DNA of 37,502 nucleotides, taken from assembly GCA_017546505.1 (NCBI GenBank), contig JAFYWV010000100.1, positions 1 through 37,502 on the forward strand, given 5' to 3'. The translations under genes were made by a program, and so were the position numbers. Below are positions 1 to 7,022 of the stretch, in pieces; the stretch's first letter is position 1, and every line of letters starts with the position of its first letter. Under the pieces are notes generated by a model that did no database searches, was not told where the DNA came from, and was given only the letters and a program-made list of their open reading frames with translations. This DNA comes from Bacteroidaceae bacterium. GTDB lineage: Bacteria > Bacteroidota > Bacteroidia > Bacteroidales > Bacteroidaceae.

Positions 1-131
1 ATTCCTGTGTAGCAGTTGTATATACTCTCCGCAGGAATCATATCCTTACCGGAATTGATGGCAAAGAGAATCTTCTCGTTGATCTCTGCACGCTTGTTCT
101 GCGGTATCTGTTGTGGTATGATGGCATACAT
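1..131 (-). CDS. 5' end of an unidentified gene, cut by the window edge
   Basis: An ATG at 131 on the minus strand opens a frame that stays open to the window edge (43 codons). The peptide starts MYAIIPQQIPQNKRAEINEK and continues with charged and polar residues; it has no signal peptide or membrane segment. The start is supported by the terminator-like hairpin at 164-194, which ends the upstream gene and leaves a short leader before this ATG. I do not recognise the family. Its position beside DUF4121-like and DUF4942-like genes suggests a mobile-element protein, but that is inference. Too little is visible to name a function. Confidence 0.55.
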   Translation of the reverse strand, partial: MYAIIPQQIPQNKRAEINEKILFAINSGKDMIPAESIYNCYTG

Positions 132-163
132 AGCTGTAATGATTGAAGTGGATAAAAACGAAA

Positions 164-194
164 GACACCCCGTAAGCATAGCCTACGGAGTGTC
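164..194 (-). terminator. Rho-independent terminator after the DUF4942-like gene
   Basis: Arms of 11 nt (GACACCCCGTA and TACGGAGTGTC, one mismatch) flank a 9-nt loop. On the minus strand the stem is followed by a T-rich stretch (TTTCGTTTTT). It lies just past the stop codon at 213, so it would end the 1984-to-213 transcript and separate it from the gene at the window edge. Confidence 0.7.
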
Positions 195-212
195 ATACAT
201 ATCGTGTTGTCA

Positions 213-1157
213 TCAGTTCTCGTCTCTGAGTTTAATTTCGTTCAATCGTAGTCGCTTGAAACAGCTCTCAGCGGTTGCACTGTCCTTGAACTTGACATCG
301 ATACGGCCATTGGCATAGAACTTTATGCTCAGAGCATTGGTAGTGGTCAGGTCATACCATCGGGATATATCGACATTTCTGGTGTCAAGTCCCACAATCA
401 TCTCGATACTTCCGCAGAGTACATCATCTGCACCAAAGGCAATTCCTTCACAGAACCGGCTTACCTTGCGGTCTGACTCATATTCGAAGTCATACTCCTT
501 GTAATACTCATAGTGAATGGAGTCCCAAGAGACAATATCTGGGAAGATGATTTTCTCCTTCTTCAATTCGGGCTTAACCTTACTCCAGCAAGAGGGTCTG
601 ACTGTTTCAAGGAATCGTTTGATCAGTTCATCTTCTGCCGTATCACGGAAACTCTTGCCTCCGAGATGCTCAATGACTACATCTACATAGGTGTTATAGA
701 CAGGACGGAATCCCATCGGGAGAGTCTTCTCATCAACCTTTGGGGCTTCAACCGATACATTGTAGGTATTGTTGAAATACCCGATGATACGGTTGATGAA
801 GTTCTGTACCGCACCGTGATTCTTGCTTACAAGTTCATTCATAATCTGGAATGGCTTGAACTCGTGATGCGTGTAGTCCTCCTTCTCTTTGTTGTAGTAG
901 TCGTGATAACTACGGACGGTATTACTGCCGTTCTCCTCATACTTGAACTTGATACGACCTTCGTACTTGTCGGCTTCCGCCTTGAAGATCTTGTACCAAT
1001 CATCAATCTGGTCGAGCGTCTTGTACAGCTCGTCCTGCTGATTCTGGCAATAGATACGGTCTTGCTCCGTAATCTTATCTTCGTTTCTCACTTGTACCTT
1101 CAAAATACCTGATAGCAGGTCGGTGTGACCTGTTGATGTTGCTGATGTTGTCTGCAT
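213..1157 (-). CDS. DUF4942-like mobile-element accessory protein
   Basis: A 314-residue soluble protein with no signal peptide or membrane segment. The N-terminal 130 residues are rich in Glu, Lys and Tyr and probably helical. The C-terminal part contains a 'LSIKFYANGRIDVKFKD' strand pair close to the end, which resembles the end of DUF4942 proteins found on plasmids and conjugative elements; I make this match from memory and with moderate trust. It is the second gene of an operon: it starts 29 nt after the stop of the DUF4121-like gene, and a terminator follows at 164-194. The biochemical role is unknown. Its partners point to cargo or maintenance functions of an integrative element rather than to chromosomal metabolism. 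Confidence 0.65.
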   Translation of the reverse strand: MQTTSATSTGHTDLLSGILKVQVRNEDKITEQDRIYCQNQQDELYKTLDQIDDWYKIFKAEADKYEGRIKFKYEENGSNTVRSYHDYYNKEKEDYTHHEFKPFQIMNELVSKNHGAVQNFINRIIGYFNNTYNVSVEAPKVDEKTLPMGFRPVYNTYVDVVIEHLGGKSFRDTAEDELIKRFLETVRPSCWSKVKPELKKEKIIFPDIVSWDSIHYEYYKEYDFEYESDRKVSRFCEGIAFGADDVLCGSIEMIVGLDTRNVDISRWYDLTTTNALSIKFYANGRIDVKFKDSATAESCFKRLRLNEIKLRDEN

Positions 1158-1186
1158 AATGATTAGTGTTAAAGGTTAGTATTTTC

Positions 1187-1984
1187 TTATTCCGGTTTAA
1201 TTCGATAGAATGTTGAGATATGTTTCTCGCTATCCTTGACTATCTTGACCTGTTCAGGTTGGTATGACAGCCTACGCTCTACGGCTTCGGCATCTACCTT
1301 GTTCCATTCGTCAAGAGGTAGGAACTCAAACTGACGCTTGTAGCACCATAGGACGAACAAGGTAGGGTCGGAACAGGTGAAAATCGTTCCGTTGTGGTCC
1401 TTCACATACTCCTGCAATTCATCTTCATCACGGAATGCAATCTGCATGGAGTCGTATAGATTACCCTCTTTACGCTTACGCAAAGTGATTTTCTTCCAAT
1501 CTTTGGTTGTAAAATCTCCGTACAAGGGATTTGGCTCGGAATAACTCCATAGAGGAACTTTAGCCTTGAATCTGACCGTTCCGTTTGCTGTTGCACCACA
1601 GTGTCCCCATTCCTTGAAGTCCGCTTCAGCCCAGCCTATGAACTTGAACTTATCAGCATCTACGTGATAGAATGGGCCACCGCTGACATCCACTTTGATA
1701 GCAGTGTCGCTTTCCCATACAAACGGAATAAACGGGTCGAGGCAGACATAGAATTTGTCCTCATGTTTCTTCTCTATCAGACCATGAGGATGATGCTCTC
1801 CGCCTTTCTGCGTATAGACAACTCTATCTCCAATCTTTGGAGTATGCTTTGAACGAGTACTTTCTATTACCTCTACAAGCGAATTGACCATATCGACATC
1901 TTCCTGCGTCAATCCGTGATCACTGTCGTATGAAACATTCAGAGGTAGGAGTGTTTCAAGTGTGTACCTTTTAGCTTTTGACAT
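1187..1984 (-). CDS. DUF4121-like mobile-element protein
   Basis: A 265-residue soluble protein without an export signal. The opening region ('YTLETLLPLNVSYDSDHGLT', then 'GDRVVYTQKGGEHHPHG' near residues 52-68) resembles the DUF4121 family that recurs in Bacteroides conjugative elements; this is recognition from memory. The 'IGDRVVYT' segment looks like the start of a small beta-barrel. The middle and end carry many aromatic residues (FVLWCYKRQFEFLPLDEW). It is the first gene of a two-gene operon, and its 5' leader abuts the long inverted repeat at 2013-2207, which may carry its promoter or regulate it. No enzymatic motif is visible, and function is unknown for the family. Confidence 0.65.
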   Translation of the reverse strand: MSKAKRYTLETLLPLNVSYDSDHGLTQEDVDMVNSLVEVIESTRSKHTPKIGDRVVYTQKGGEHHPHGLIEKKHEDKFYVCLDPFIPFVWESDTAIKVDVSGGPFYHVDADKFKFIGWAEADFKEWGHCGATANGTVRFKAKVPLWSYSEPNPLYGDFTTKDWKKITLRKRKEGNLYDSMQIAFRDEDELQEYVKDHNGTIFTCSDPTLFVLWCYKRQFEFLPLDEWNKVDAEAVERRLSYQPEQVKIVKDSEKHISTFYRIKPE

Positions 1985-2012
1985 AACATTATATATTTCT
2001 TGTTAGTCCGGC

Positions 2013-2207
2013 TATTCGGGGCCGGAGTTCCCAAACTACAGGCTCTAAAAGGTCGTGTTCTCGTCAGGCAAGGTTGTGTGGAAAAATACAGAAGCCCCAT
2101 GGGGCGAGGATGATTTTTCCACGACACCCGCAGGGCTTGACCTTGCTTGGACGAAAAGAACACGAGTTACCTTTGCCTGTGGTTTGGTGAACTCTGGTTA
2201 CGGAATA
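2013..2207. repeat. Long imperfect inverted repeat, possible structured RNA or mobile-element cis site
   Basis: Matching blocks occur in the same order on both arms: TATTC (2013-2017) with GAATA (2203-2207); GAGTTC-CCAAACTACAGGC (2025-2043) with the complement of 2176-2196; AAAGGT and CGTGTTC (2047-2060) with the complement of 2159-2174; TCGTC, GCAAGGT and TGTGGAAAAAT (2061-2087) with the complement of 2112-2154. The centre holds the perfect 12-mer GCCCCATGGGGC (2094-2105). The arms differ by small insertions, mainly 4 nt near 2167 and about 11 nt near 2130. A further short hairpin (TCCGGC/GCCGGA, 2007-2026) overlaps the left end. It lies upstream of the DUF4121-like operon on one side and of a tiny ORF on the other. 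Confidence 0.75.
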
Positions 2208-2281
2208 ATGATATTTTTTTTCTTAATAATCTTTACTTTTTGAATTATCGTGATATTTATTTAATAAATAACTTGTTGATT

Positions 2282-2404
2282 ATGGCTAGATGTAAGTGTA
2301 AATCACGATTAAAACCTGTGAGTGTACGAGATTATACTCGTTTCCGAAGAGGCATATGGGAATATGTCAGGACACATTGCAGGAAACTTCCTAGGAGAAG
2401 TTGA
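2282..2404 (+). CDS. 40-residue basic small protein, unidentified
   Basis: The frame opens at ATG 2282 after an A/T-rich leader and ends with TGA at 2402-2404, giving 40 residues of which about 14 are Arg or Lys. The segment 'VRDYTRFRRGIWEYVRTHCR' has the look of short basic proteins I have seen near Bacteroides mobile genes, but I cannot name a family. Three Cys residues occur, at positions 4, 6 and 33. A strong palindromic terminator lies 40 nt downstream (2444-2473), which supports transcription in this direction. There is no clear promoter other than possibly within the inverted repeat upstream. It may be expressed or may be chance. Confidence 0.4.
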   Translation: MARCKCKSRLKPVSVRDYTRFRRGIWEYVRTHCRKLPRRS

Positions 2405-2443
2405 TTGTGGCATTTGTCAACGAGGTGCTATAAATCGTTGAGT

Positions 2444-2473
2444 AGAAAAGGCGGTCAATTGACCGCCTTTTCT
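2444..2473. terminator. Perfect 30-nt palindromic terminator
   Basis: The sequence AGAAAAGGCGGTCAA is followed immediately by its exact complement, so it can fold in either strand with A- and T-rich outer flanks. It probably ends transcription of the small ORF at 2282-2404. It may also mark the chromosomal side of the mobile-element segment. Confidence 0.75.
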
Positions 2474-2528
2474 ATATTAGATATGATAAGATTATCTCAG
2501 TATTTACTAATAATTGGAGAAAAAATCG

Positions 2529-2536
2529 TATCTTTG
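2529..2536 (+). promoter_or_regulatory. Bacteroidetes-type -7 element without a known gene
   Basis: TATCTTTG followed by CAC fits the TAnnTTTG consensus exactly. No good -33 TTTG is found 19-21 nt upstream, and no ORF starts nearby. If active it would make an untranslated RNA through 2560-2640. Confidence 0.3.
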
Positions 2537-2693
2537 CACTTAGAAAAGAGTTATTTGAAAAGCATGAGGAATATAGTGTAATAAAACAAGTTAGCAATTT
2601 CTTATCCATTGCCCATTCTCATGCAAGTTCTTCTTAATGGTTTGATACTCAAAGAATCTTAATCAAACTACATCAAATATACTAATAAACGAG

Positions 2694-2830
2694 CGAAATA
2701 ATATAAAGCCCGCTTATATATTTTACGGCGAGTGCAGTGTATCTTCGAGGTTTACCTCAAAGATACGCACAAACGAAATAATATTAAGCCCGCTTATATA
2801 TTTCACAGCGAGTGCGACGCATCTTTGAGG
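2694..2830. repeat. Two diverged direct repeats of 57 nt, period 80 nt
   Basis: The copies 2694-2750 and 2774-2830 both begin CGAAATAATAT, share AAGCCCGCTTATATATTT and GCGAGTGC, and end GAGG; about eight positions differ. The first copy runs into a hairpin at 2739-2766 with arms GTATCTTCGAGG and CCTCAAAGATAC. Two copies with this divergence do not make a CRISPR array. They look like remains of a dispersed intergenic repeat. Confidence 0.7.
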
Positions 2831-3002
2831 AATAGGTCAAAGGTAATAATTTAAGTGATAAATAAAATTGTTATTTGCTATAAGTTATCAACATTCTTGC
2901 GGTGGGCTGTTGATATAAACTTTTTAGTAATTTTAAAATGGTTTTTTAGCAATGTTGGCATATTTGTATTTAATTTGCATTTTATTAAAACAATGTACAA
3001 TT

Positions 3003-3701
3003 ATGGGAATGTTATATGTTGTGCCTACGCCTGTGGGCAATCTTGAGGATATTACCTTGCGTGCTATAAGAATTCTGCGCGAGGCCGATTTTGTTCTTGC
3101 CGAGGACACACGCACATCGGCAAAGCTGCTGAAGCATCTTGATATTCAAGTGCCGATGTTTTCGCATCACAAGTTCAACGAGCACAAGACTGTGGGTTCG
3201 CTTGTGGAGCGCATTGCCACCAGTGAACGGCACGTGGCGCTGATTTCCGATGCCGGCACTCCTGCAATATCCGACCCCGGCTTTCTGCTTGTGCGTGAGG
3301 CTGTGCGCAATGGGGTAGAGGTCCAGTGTTTGCCGGGTGCTACAGCTTTTGTGCCGGCGCTGGTGAGTTCGGCACTCCCGTCGGACAGGTTTGTGTTCGA
3401 GGGTTTCCTGCCTCAGAAAAAGGGACGTCAGACAAAACTCAACTCCTTGAAGGATGAGCAGCGTACGATGATTTTCTATGAGTCGCCGTATAGGGTGCTG
3501 AAAAGTCTTACACAGTTTGCCGAGGTGTTTGGACCGGAGCGTCAGGCTGCAGCGGCAAGGGAGATTTCAAAACTGCACGAGGAGTGCGTGCGTGGTACAT
3601 TGGCCGAGCTGGTGCAGCATTTTACTGCGAACGAACCGCGCGGAGAGTTTGTTTTGCTTGTGGGTGGAGTGGAGGATAGACGTTCTGCCGACAGTGAGTG
3701 A
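3003..3701 (+). CDS. rsmI: 16S rRNA (cytidine(1402)-2'-O)-methyltransferase RsmI
   Basis: RsmI uses S-adenosylmethionine to methylate the 2'-OH of C1402 in the 16S rRNA decoding centre. The 232-residue product shows the family's hallmarks: 'LYVVPTPVGNLEDIT' at the start, 'LAEDTRTSAKLLKH' near residue 33, 'ALISDAGTPAISDPG' near residue 80, and 'GFLPQKKGRQ' in the middle. I chose the ATG at 3003 because the conserved domain starts at the third residue; the longer frame from 2952 only adds a hydrophobic stretch that RsmI proteins lack. The length is normal for the family. The permease gene starts 28 nt downstream on the same strand, so the two are probably cotranscribed. Confidence 0.95.
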   Translation: MGMLYVVPTPVGNLEDITLRAIRILREADFVLAEDTRTSAKLLKHLDIQVPMFSHHKFNEHKTVGSLVERIATSERHVALISDAGTPAISDPGFLLVREAVRNGVEVQCLPGATAFVPALVSSALPSDRFVFEGFLPQKKGRQTKLNSLKDEQRTMIFYESPYRVLKSLTQFAEVFGPERQAAAAREISKLHEECVRGTLAELVQHFTANEPRGEFVLLVGGVEDRRSADSE

Positions 3702-3729
3702 TTTTTGTTCTCAATCTTGAACATAATTT

Positions 3730-4905
3730 ATGAAACAGAATGAAATAACCGTGGGGCGCTTCCTGCGCATTGTGCTTGTCTCCATTGGTGTGGTGGCTGC
3801 ATATCTTGTGCTCAATGGCTTGAGCAGCGTGCTGTTGCCGTTTGCCATTGCTTGGCTGTTGGCTTATATGCTCAACCCGCTTGTCAACTTTGTGCAGGAC
3901 AAGATGCGGGTGAAGTACCGCGCTTTGTCAATAGTGATTGCTATGTTGGTTGTGGGTGGGGTGTTGTATGGCCTGTTTATGCTTGTTGTGCCATCGATGT
4001 TCCGCGAGTTGTATGCGCTGAAGGATATTACAGTGTCGTTCCTTGGACGGAATGTGAATGACGGTTCTATCCCTGAACCTATTATGGCTTTTTTCAAGGA
4101 GGTGTCGACACAATATGGTTTTGCCGAGATTTTGCAAAACTCAGGTGATACTGGGCTTGTTGCAATATTGGCAGAGCGTGCACGGATGTTGTTGCTGGGA
4201 ACGGTGGATATTATGGGGCAGGTGTTCTCGGTGTCGTTGATAATGCTTTACCTCTTTTTTATCCTTTTCGATTTTGAACGTGTGTCGAGGGGATGGCAAC
4301 CGTATGTACCAAAAAAATGGCGCGGAGTGGTTACTAAATTGTGGAATGACCTAGTGTATGGAATGAACCAATATTTTCGTGGCCAGGTGTTTGTCGCATT
4401 CTGTGTGGGAGTGCTCTTCTCCATTGGCTTTGTGATTATTGATTTCCCGGCTGCTATTGCTTTCGGAATGTTTATAGGTGTGCTAAACCTTGTGCCCTAT
4501 TTGCAGACCGTGTCTATTTTGCCAATGGCTCTGCTTGCTATGCTGAAAGCTGCCAATGTAGGAGGTGGCTTCTGGCCTGTGATGCTGATGGCGTTGTGCG
4601 TGATGCTGGTGGTTCAGCTTGTGCAGGATTTGTTGCTCGTTCCAAAGATTATGGGCAAGAGAATGAAATTGCATCCAGCCGTGATATTGTTGTCGCTCTC
4701 TATTTGGGGGCATCTGCTGGGGCTGTTGGGAATGATTGTGGCATTGCCGCTGACAACGCTTTTGTTGGCTTATCTGCGCCGTTATAATGAGATTGCAGAG
4801 ACGTCGGGCAGTTCCGAGGAGTATATACTGAAAGAGGCGATAGACAGTGCACGCATATCAAAGGAACGCAAGACAGTGGAGAATACAGAAGAGAGTGAGC
4901 AGTGA
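3730..4905 (+). CDS. AI-2E family transporter (UPF0118 permease)
   Basis: A 391-residue integral membrane protein with about eight predicted transmembrane segments. The arrangement is typical of the AI-2E exporter family: paired helices at residues 10-45 ('VAAYLVLNGLSSVLLPFAIAW'), a helix at 63-85, a soluble middle region, then helices from about 150 onwards. The C-terminal half has 'PAAIAFGMFIGVLNLVPYLQ' and 'VQDLLLVPKIMGKRMKLHP', which are conserved in this family. Members have been linked to autoinducer-2 export or to Na+/H+ exchange, so the substrate is uncertain. The last 40 residues are a charged cytoplasmic tail. It follows rsmI by 28 nt. Confidence 0.85.
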   Translation: MKQNEITVGRFLRIVLVSIGVVAAYLVLNGLSSVLLPFAIAWLLAYMLNPLVNFVQDKMRVKYRALSIVIAMLVVGGVLYGLFMLVVPSMFRELYALKDITVSFLGRNVNDGSIPEPIMAFFKEVSTQYGFAEILQNSGDTGLVAILAERARMLLLGTVDIMGQVFSVSLIMLYLFFILFDFERVSRGWQPYVPKKWRGVVTKLWNDLVYGMNQYFRGQVFVAFCVGVLFSIGFVIIDFPAAIAFGMFIGVLNLVPYLQTVSILPMALLAMLKAANVGGGFWPVMLMALCVMLVVQLVQDLLLVPKIMGKRMKLHPAVILLSLSIWGHLLGLLGMIVALPLTTLLLAYLRRYNEIAETSGSSEEYILKEAIDSARISKERKTVENTEESEQ

Positions 4906-4983
4906 TTTTGCTTTTTATGTAAAAGGCTTTTGAGTGTTATTCTGTGCTTTTTGCAAAATAAATGATAAAAAAAGCGTTGAAAA

Positions 4984-5014
4984 TTTGTTGTTTTGAAAAT
5001 TTGTTGTACCTTTG
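4984..5014 (+). promoter_or_regulatory. Promoter of the tRNA-Lys gene
   Basis: TTTG at 4984-4987 and TACCTTTG at 5007-5014 are separated by exactly 19 nt, matching the Bacteroidetes -33/-7 arrangement. Transcription would start near 5020, about 20 nt before the mature tRNA. Confidence 0.8.
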
Positions 5015-5038
5015 CACTCGCTTAACGGCATTTAGGTA

Positions 5039-5111
5039 GACTCGCTAGCTCAGCAGGTAGAGCACATCCCTTTTAAGGATGGGGTCTTGGGTTCGAGCCC
5101 CAAGCGAGTCA
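5039..5111 (+). tRNA. tRNA-Lys (anticodon TTT)
   Basis: A 73-nt cloverleaf reads directly from the sequence. The acceptor stem GACTCGC (5039-5045) pairs with GCGAGTC (5104-5110), with discriminator A at 5111. The D arm contains AGCTCAGCAGGTAGAGC. The anticodon stem CATCC/GGATG encloses the loop CTTTTAA, which gives anticodon TTT. The T arm is TTGGG-TTCGAGC-CCCAA. The 3' CCA is not encoded, as is usual in Bacteroidetes. Confidence 0.97.
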
Positions 5112-5118
5112 CTGAGAG

Positions 5119-5140
5119 GAGGAAAGTGCAAACTTTCCTC
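5119..5140 (+). terminator. Terminator of the tRNA-Lys transcript
   Basis: GAGGAAAGT (5119-5127) and ACTTTCCTC (5132-5140) form a 9-bp stem with a GCAA loop, followed by TTTTTG. It sits 8 nt past the tRNA end, so the radical SAM gene downstream probably has its own promoter or relies on read-through. Confidence 0.85.
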
Positions 5141-5168
5141 TTTTTGTTTATATATACGCATATTGAAT

Positions 5169-6008
5169 ATGATTACACGCTGTTATCTTGAAATAACGAA
5201 TATCTGTAACCTTGACTGTCTTTTCTGCCCAAAGACAGCAAGGGAAAAACGCTCTCTCACTCCGGAGGAGTTCGATGTTCTTACAGACAAACTACGAGGC
5301 AAAATAAAATTTCTATATTTCCATCTTATGGGTGAGCCTTTGCTGCATCGTCATTTGCCCGAGTTCATTGTGCAGGCGCGCGAAAAGGGCTTCATTCCCA
5401 TTATAACCACAAATGGTACTTTGCTGTCGCGTGCGCAGGATGTTATAGAGGCCCTTCCCTACAAAATGCAGGTCTCTTTACATTCGCACGAGGGGAACGC
5501 GAAAGAGAACTTGGAACAGTATGTTGGTGAGGTTATGCGTTTTGCGCTTGAGGCTGCATCAAAAGGTGTCATAATGGTGTTGCGTCTGTGGAATGAAGGT
5601 GGGTATGACAAGGAGAATGAGCGCCTGCTTGATATTGTGGCAAAGTATGTTCCACGCCCGTGGACATTGTGTCGTGCCGGATGGATGGTTGCCGAGAATA
5701 TTTATATTGAACGCGGACGCAAATTCGAGTGGCCCGTGAGTGAAAACCCTGAAAATAGTAATAGGGATATTTTTTGCTATGCCTTGCGTAACCAGATTGG
5801 AGTGCTGGTGGATGGCACGGTTGTGCCTTGCTGCCTTGACAGTGCCGGCGTTGTGAAACTTGGCAACCTATTTGAACAGGAGCTTGAGGAGGTGCTTGCT
5901 TCACCACGTGCAAGGGCTATATATGATGGTTTTACAAGGCACGAGGCTGTTGAACCGTTGTGCAGACGTTGCGGTTGTGCTACACTCATAAAACAAGGAG
6001 AAAAATAA
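5169..6008 (+). CDS. Radical SAM/SPASM domain protein
   Basis: A 279-residue cytosolic enzyme. The motif CNLDCLFC near residues 13-20 is the CxxxCxxC site that binds the 4Fe-4S cluster which splits S-adenosylmethionine. 'HLMGEPLLH' follows in the barrel. The C-terminal part has further cysteines ('CYALRNQIGVLVDGTVVPCC' and 'CRRCGC'), a SPASM-type region expected to bind auxiliary Fe-S clusters. SPASM proteins often mature peptides or act as anaerobic sulfatase-maturing enzymes, but no substrate peptide or sulfatase lies next to it. I chose the ATG at 5169 because the radical SAM fold starts there and a longer frame would run back through the tRNA. It is converging with the LytTR gene; two 66-nt repeats fill the gap. 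Confidence 0.85.
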   Translation: MITRCYLEITNICNLDCLFCPKTAREKRSLTPEEFDVLTDKLRGKIKFLYFHLMGEPLLHRHLPEFIVQAREKGFIPIITTNGTLLSRAQDVIEALPYKMQVSLHSHEGNAKENLEQYVGEVMRFALEAASKGVIMVLRLWNEGGYDKENERLLDIVAKYVPRPWTLCRAGWMVAENIYIERGRKFEWPVSENPENSNRDIFCYALRNQIGVLVDGTVVPCCLDSAGVVKLGNLFEQELEEVLASPRARAIYDGFTRHEAVEPLCRRCGCATLIKQGEK

Positions 6009-6035
6009 AAGCCGCATCTTTAATCTTTAACTTCG

Positions 6036-6190
6036 TTGAACCTCGGCTGCACTCATTGCGTGTGTGAGCAAGCTCCCACCCACTCGTTTGCGCGAGCTTT
6101 CATCTTTAACCACACTACGTGTGCTTGAACCTCGGCTGCACTCATTGCGTGTGTGAGCAAGCTCCCACCCACTCGTTTGCGCGAGCTTTC
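6036..6190. repeat. Two 66-nt direct repeats, period 89 nt
   Basis: The copies 6036-6101 and 6125-6190 are essentially identical, starting TTGAACCTCGGCTGCACTCA and ending GCGCGAGCTTTC, with a 23-nt spacer that includes CACACTACGTGTG. Each copy contains short self-complementary pieces (CACTCATTGCGTGTGTGAG, and GCTC/GAGC pairs). They fill the gap between two converging genes, where a terminator would be expected. The complement contains GAGTGCAGCCGAGGTT, faintly like GAGTGCAG...CGAGGTTT in the repeat at 2694. Confidence 0.9.
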
Positions 6191-6194
6191 CTCT

Positions 6195-6995
6195 CTACAG
6201 AAGTCTTGTTATAGCATCCTGATATTTGCGTGAAATCGGTATGCTCTCGAAATTCTCCTGCTTCAGCTCTGCGACAATGCTCCCTGTGCTGTCCCTGTGT
6301 ACAATCTTTATATATGAGGGGTTGATGAAGTATGATCTGTGGCAACGCACAAGGCCACGCTTGGCAAGTGTCTCTTCAAGGGCTTTCATTGATGAGCGCA
6401 GAATGAATTTCTTTGTCTTGTCCTGGTCTTGATAGTGTATCTGTACGTAGTTCTCTTCTGATTTTATGAATATTACAGCCTCGGGGGCAATCACAAGGCG
6501 CAGTTTCTTGTATTCGTCGTAGAAACGTATAAGCGAACTGTCGTCGGTGGTGCTTTTCTCTTCGTCGTTCTTTGCGTAAAGCTCGTATGCAAGCCAGATG
6601 ATACTGTATGGGTATATTGCCGTTGTTGTTATAAGAAGAATGTATGTTCCGGCTATCTCAAAGTATGATACCGGTTCGTTGAGCATAAGAGTGGTGTAGA
6701 GTGACGAGAATAGTGCTGCAATGACCATCTCGGCAAAGCACCATAGCGAGTATATCGGGCGCGAGAAACTCTTGAAGTGTCCTATGAGGTAGAGTAAACC
6801 GCGGGTGATGGAGGTTGATACAAGGATTATGCAGAATATTATGGTTGTGTTGAACGCAAAGGTTGCGTGTGGCATATCAAGCAGTTCGTGAATGCCGCGC
6901 GGTTTGTAGAATGTTATGAATATGAGGATGAATATTGGTATAACCAAAGAGTGGATTATAGTGCACACTCCTCCGAGCATCAAGTTCTTTTTCAT
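6195..6995 (-). CDS. Membrane-anchored LytTR-type transcription regulator
   Basis: A 266-residue protein with an N-terminal membrane domain of about four helices (roughly residues 8-30, 48-70, 80-103 and 112-138) and a C-terminal LytTR DNA-binding domain (about 160-266). The LytTR part shows 'IFIKSEENYVQIHY', 'ILRSSMKALEETL' and 'LVRCHRSYFINPSYI', all conserved in that fold. There is no receiver domain. I chose the ATG at 6995 because a -7 element (TATCTTTG, 7023-7030 on the minus strand) overlaps the longer start at 7025. LytTR proteins without a phosphorylation domain but with membrane helices are often paired with a membrane inhibitor; here the sensor may be the helices themselves. Targets are unknown. 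Confidence 0.85.
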   Translation of the reverse strand: MKKNLMLGGVCTIIHSLVIPIFILIFITFYKPRGIHELLDMPHATFAFNTTIIFCIILVSTSITRGLLYLIGHFKSFSRPIYSLWCFAEMVIAALFSSLYTTLMLNEPVSYFEIAGTYILLITTTAIYPYSIIWLAYELYAKNDEEKSTTDDSSLIRFYDEYKKLRLVIAPEAVIFIKSEENYVQIHYQDQDKTKKFILRSSMKALEETLAKRGLVRCHRSYFINPSYIKIVHRDSTGSIVAELKQENFESIPISRKYQDAITRLL

Positions 6996-7022
6996 TGTTT
7001 TTAATACCTGTTTATGCAGGGA

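Larger units (their letters stand above)
2474..3002. other. 529-nt intergenic stretch without a supported gene
   Basis: No convincing ORF is present. A promoter-like TATCTTTG occurs at 2529-2536, followed by a weak hairpin whose arms share GCATGAG near 2562 and 2623. A diverged direct repeat occupies 2694-2830. From 2850 to 3002 the DNA is A/T-rich and must contain the rsmI promoter, although I see no clean TAnnTTTG there. There is no tRNA gene that could serve as an integration target. Confidence 0.6.

Noticed and set aside
513-1112. A 199-residue plus-strand frame antisense to the DUF4942-like gene
   Set aside because: It has no recognisable family, and its hydrophobic composition is what the complement of a charged protein gives. 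The minus-strand gene has better operon context.
2694-2830. A CRISPR array
   Set aside because: Only two diverged copies with a 23-nt gap, and no cas gene nearby. The same reasoning excludes the repeats at 6036-6190.
2952-3002. A longer start for RsmI
   Set aside because: The extra 17 residues are a hydrophobic stretch absent from the RsmI family; the conserved sequence begins at the ATG at 3003.
5039-5111. The tRNA-Lys gene as an integration site
   Set aside because: No integrase gene or repeated copy of the tRNA 3' end is seen in the window, and the mobile-like genes lie 2.6 kb away beyond rsmI.
5079-5168. A longer start for the radical SAM protein
   Set aside because: It would run through the 3' half of the tRNA gene and its terminator.
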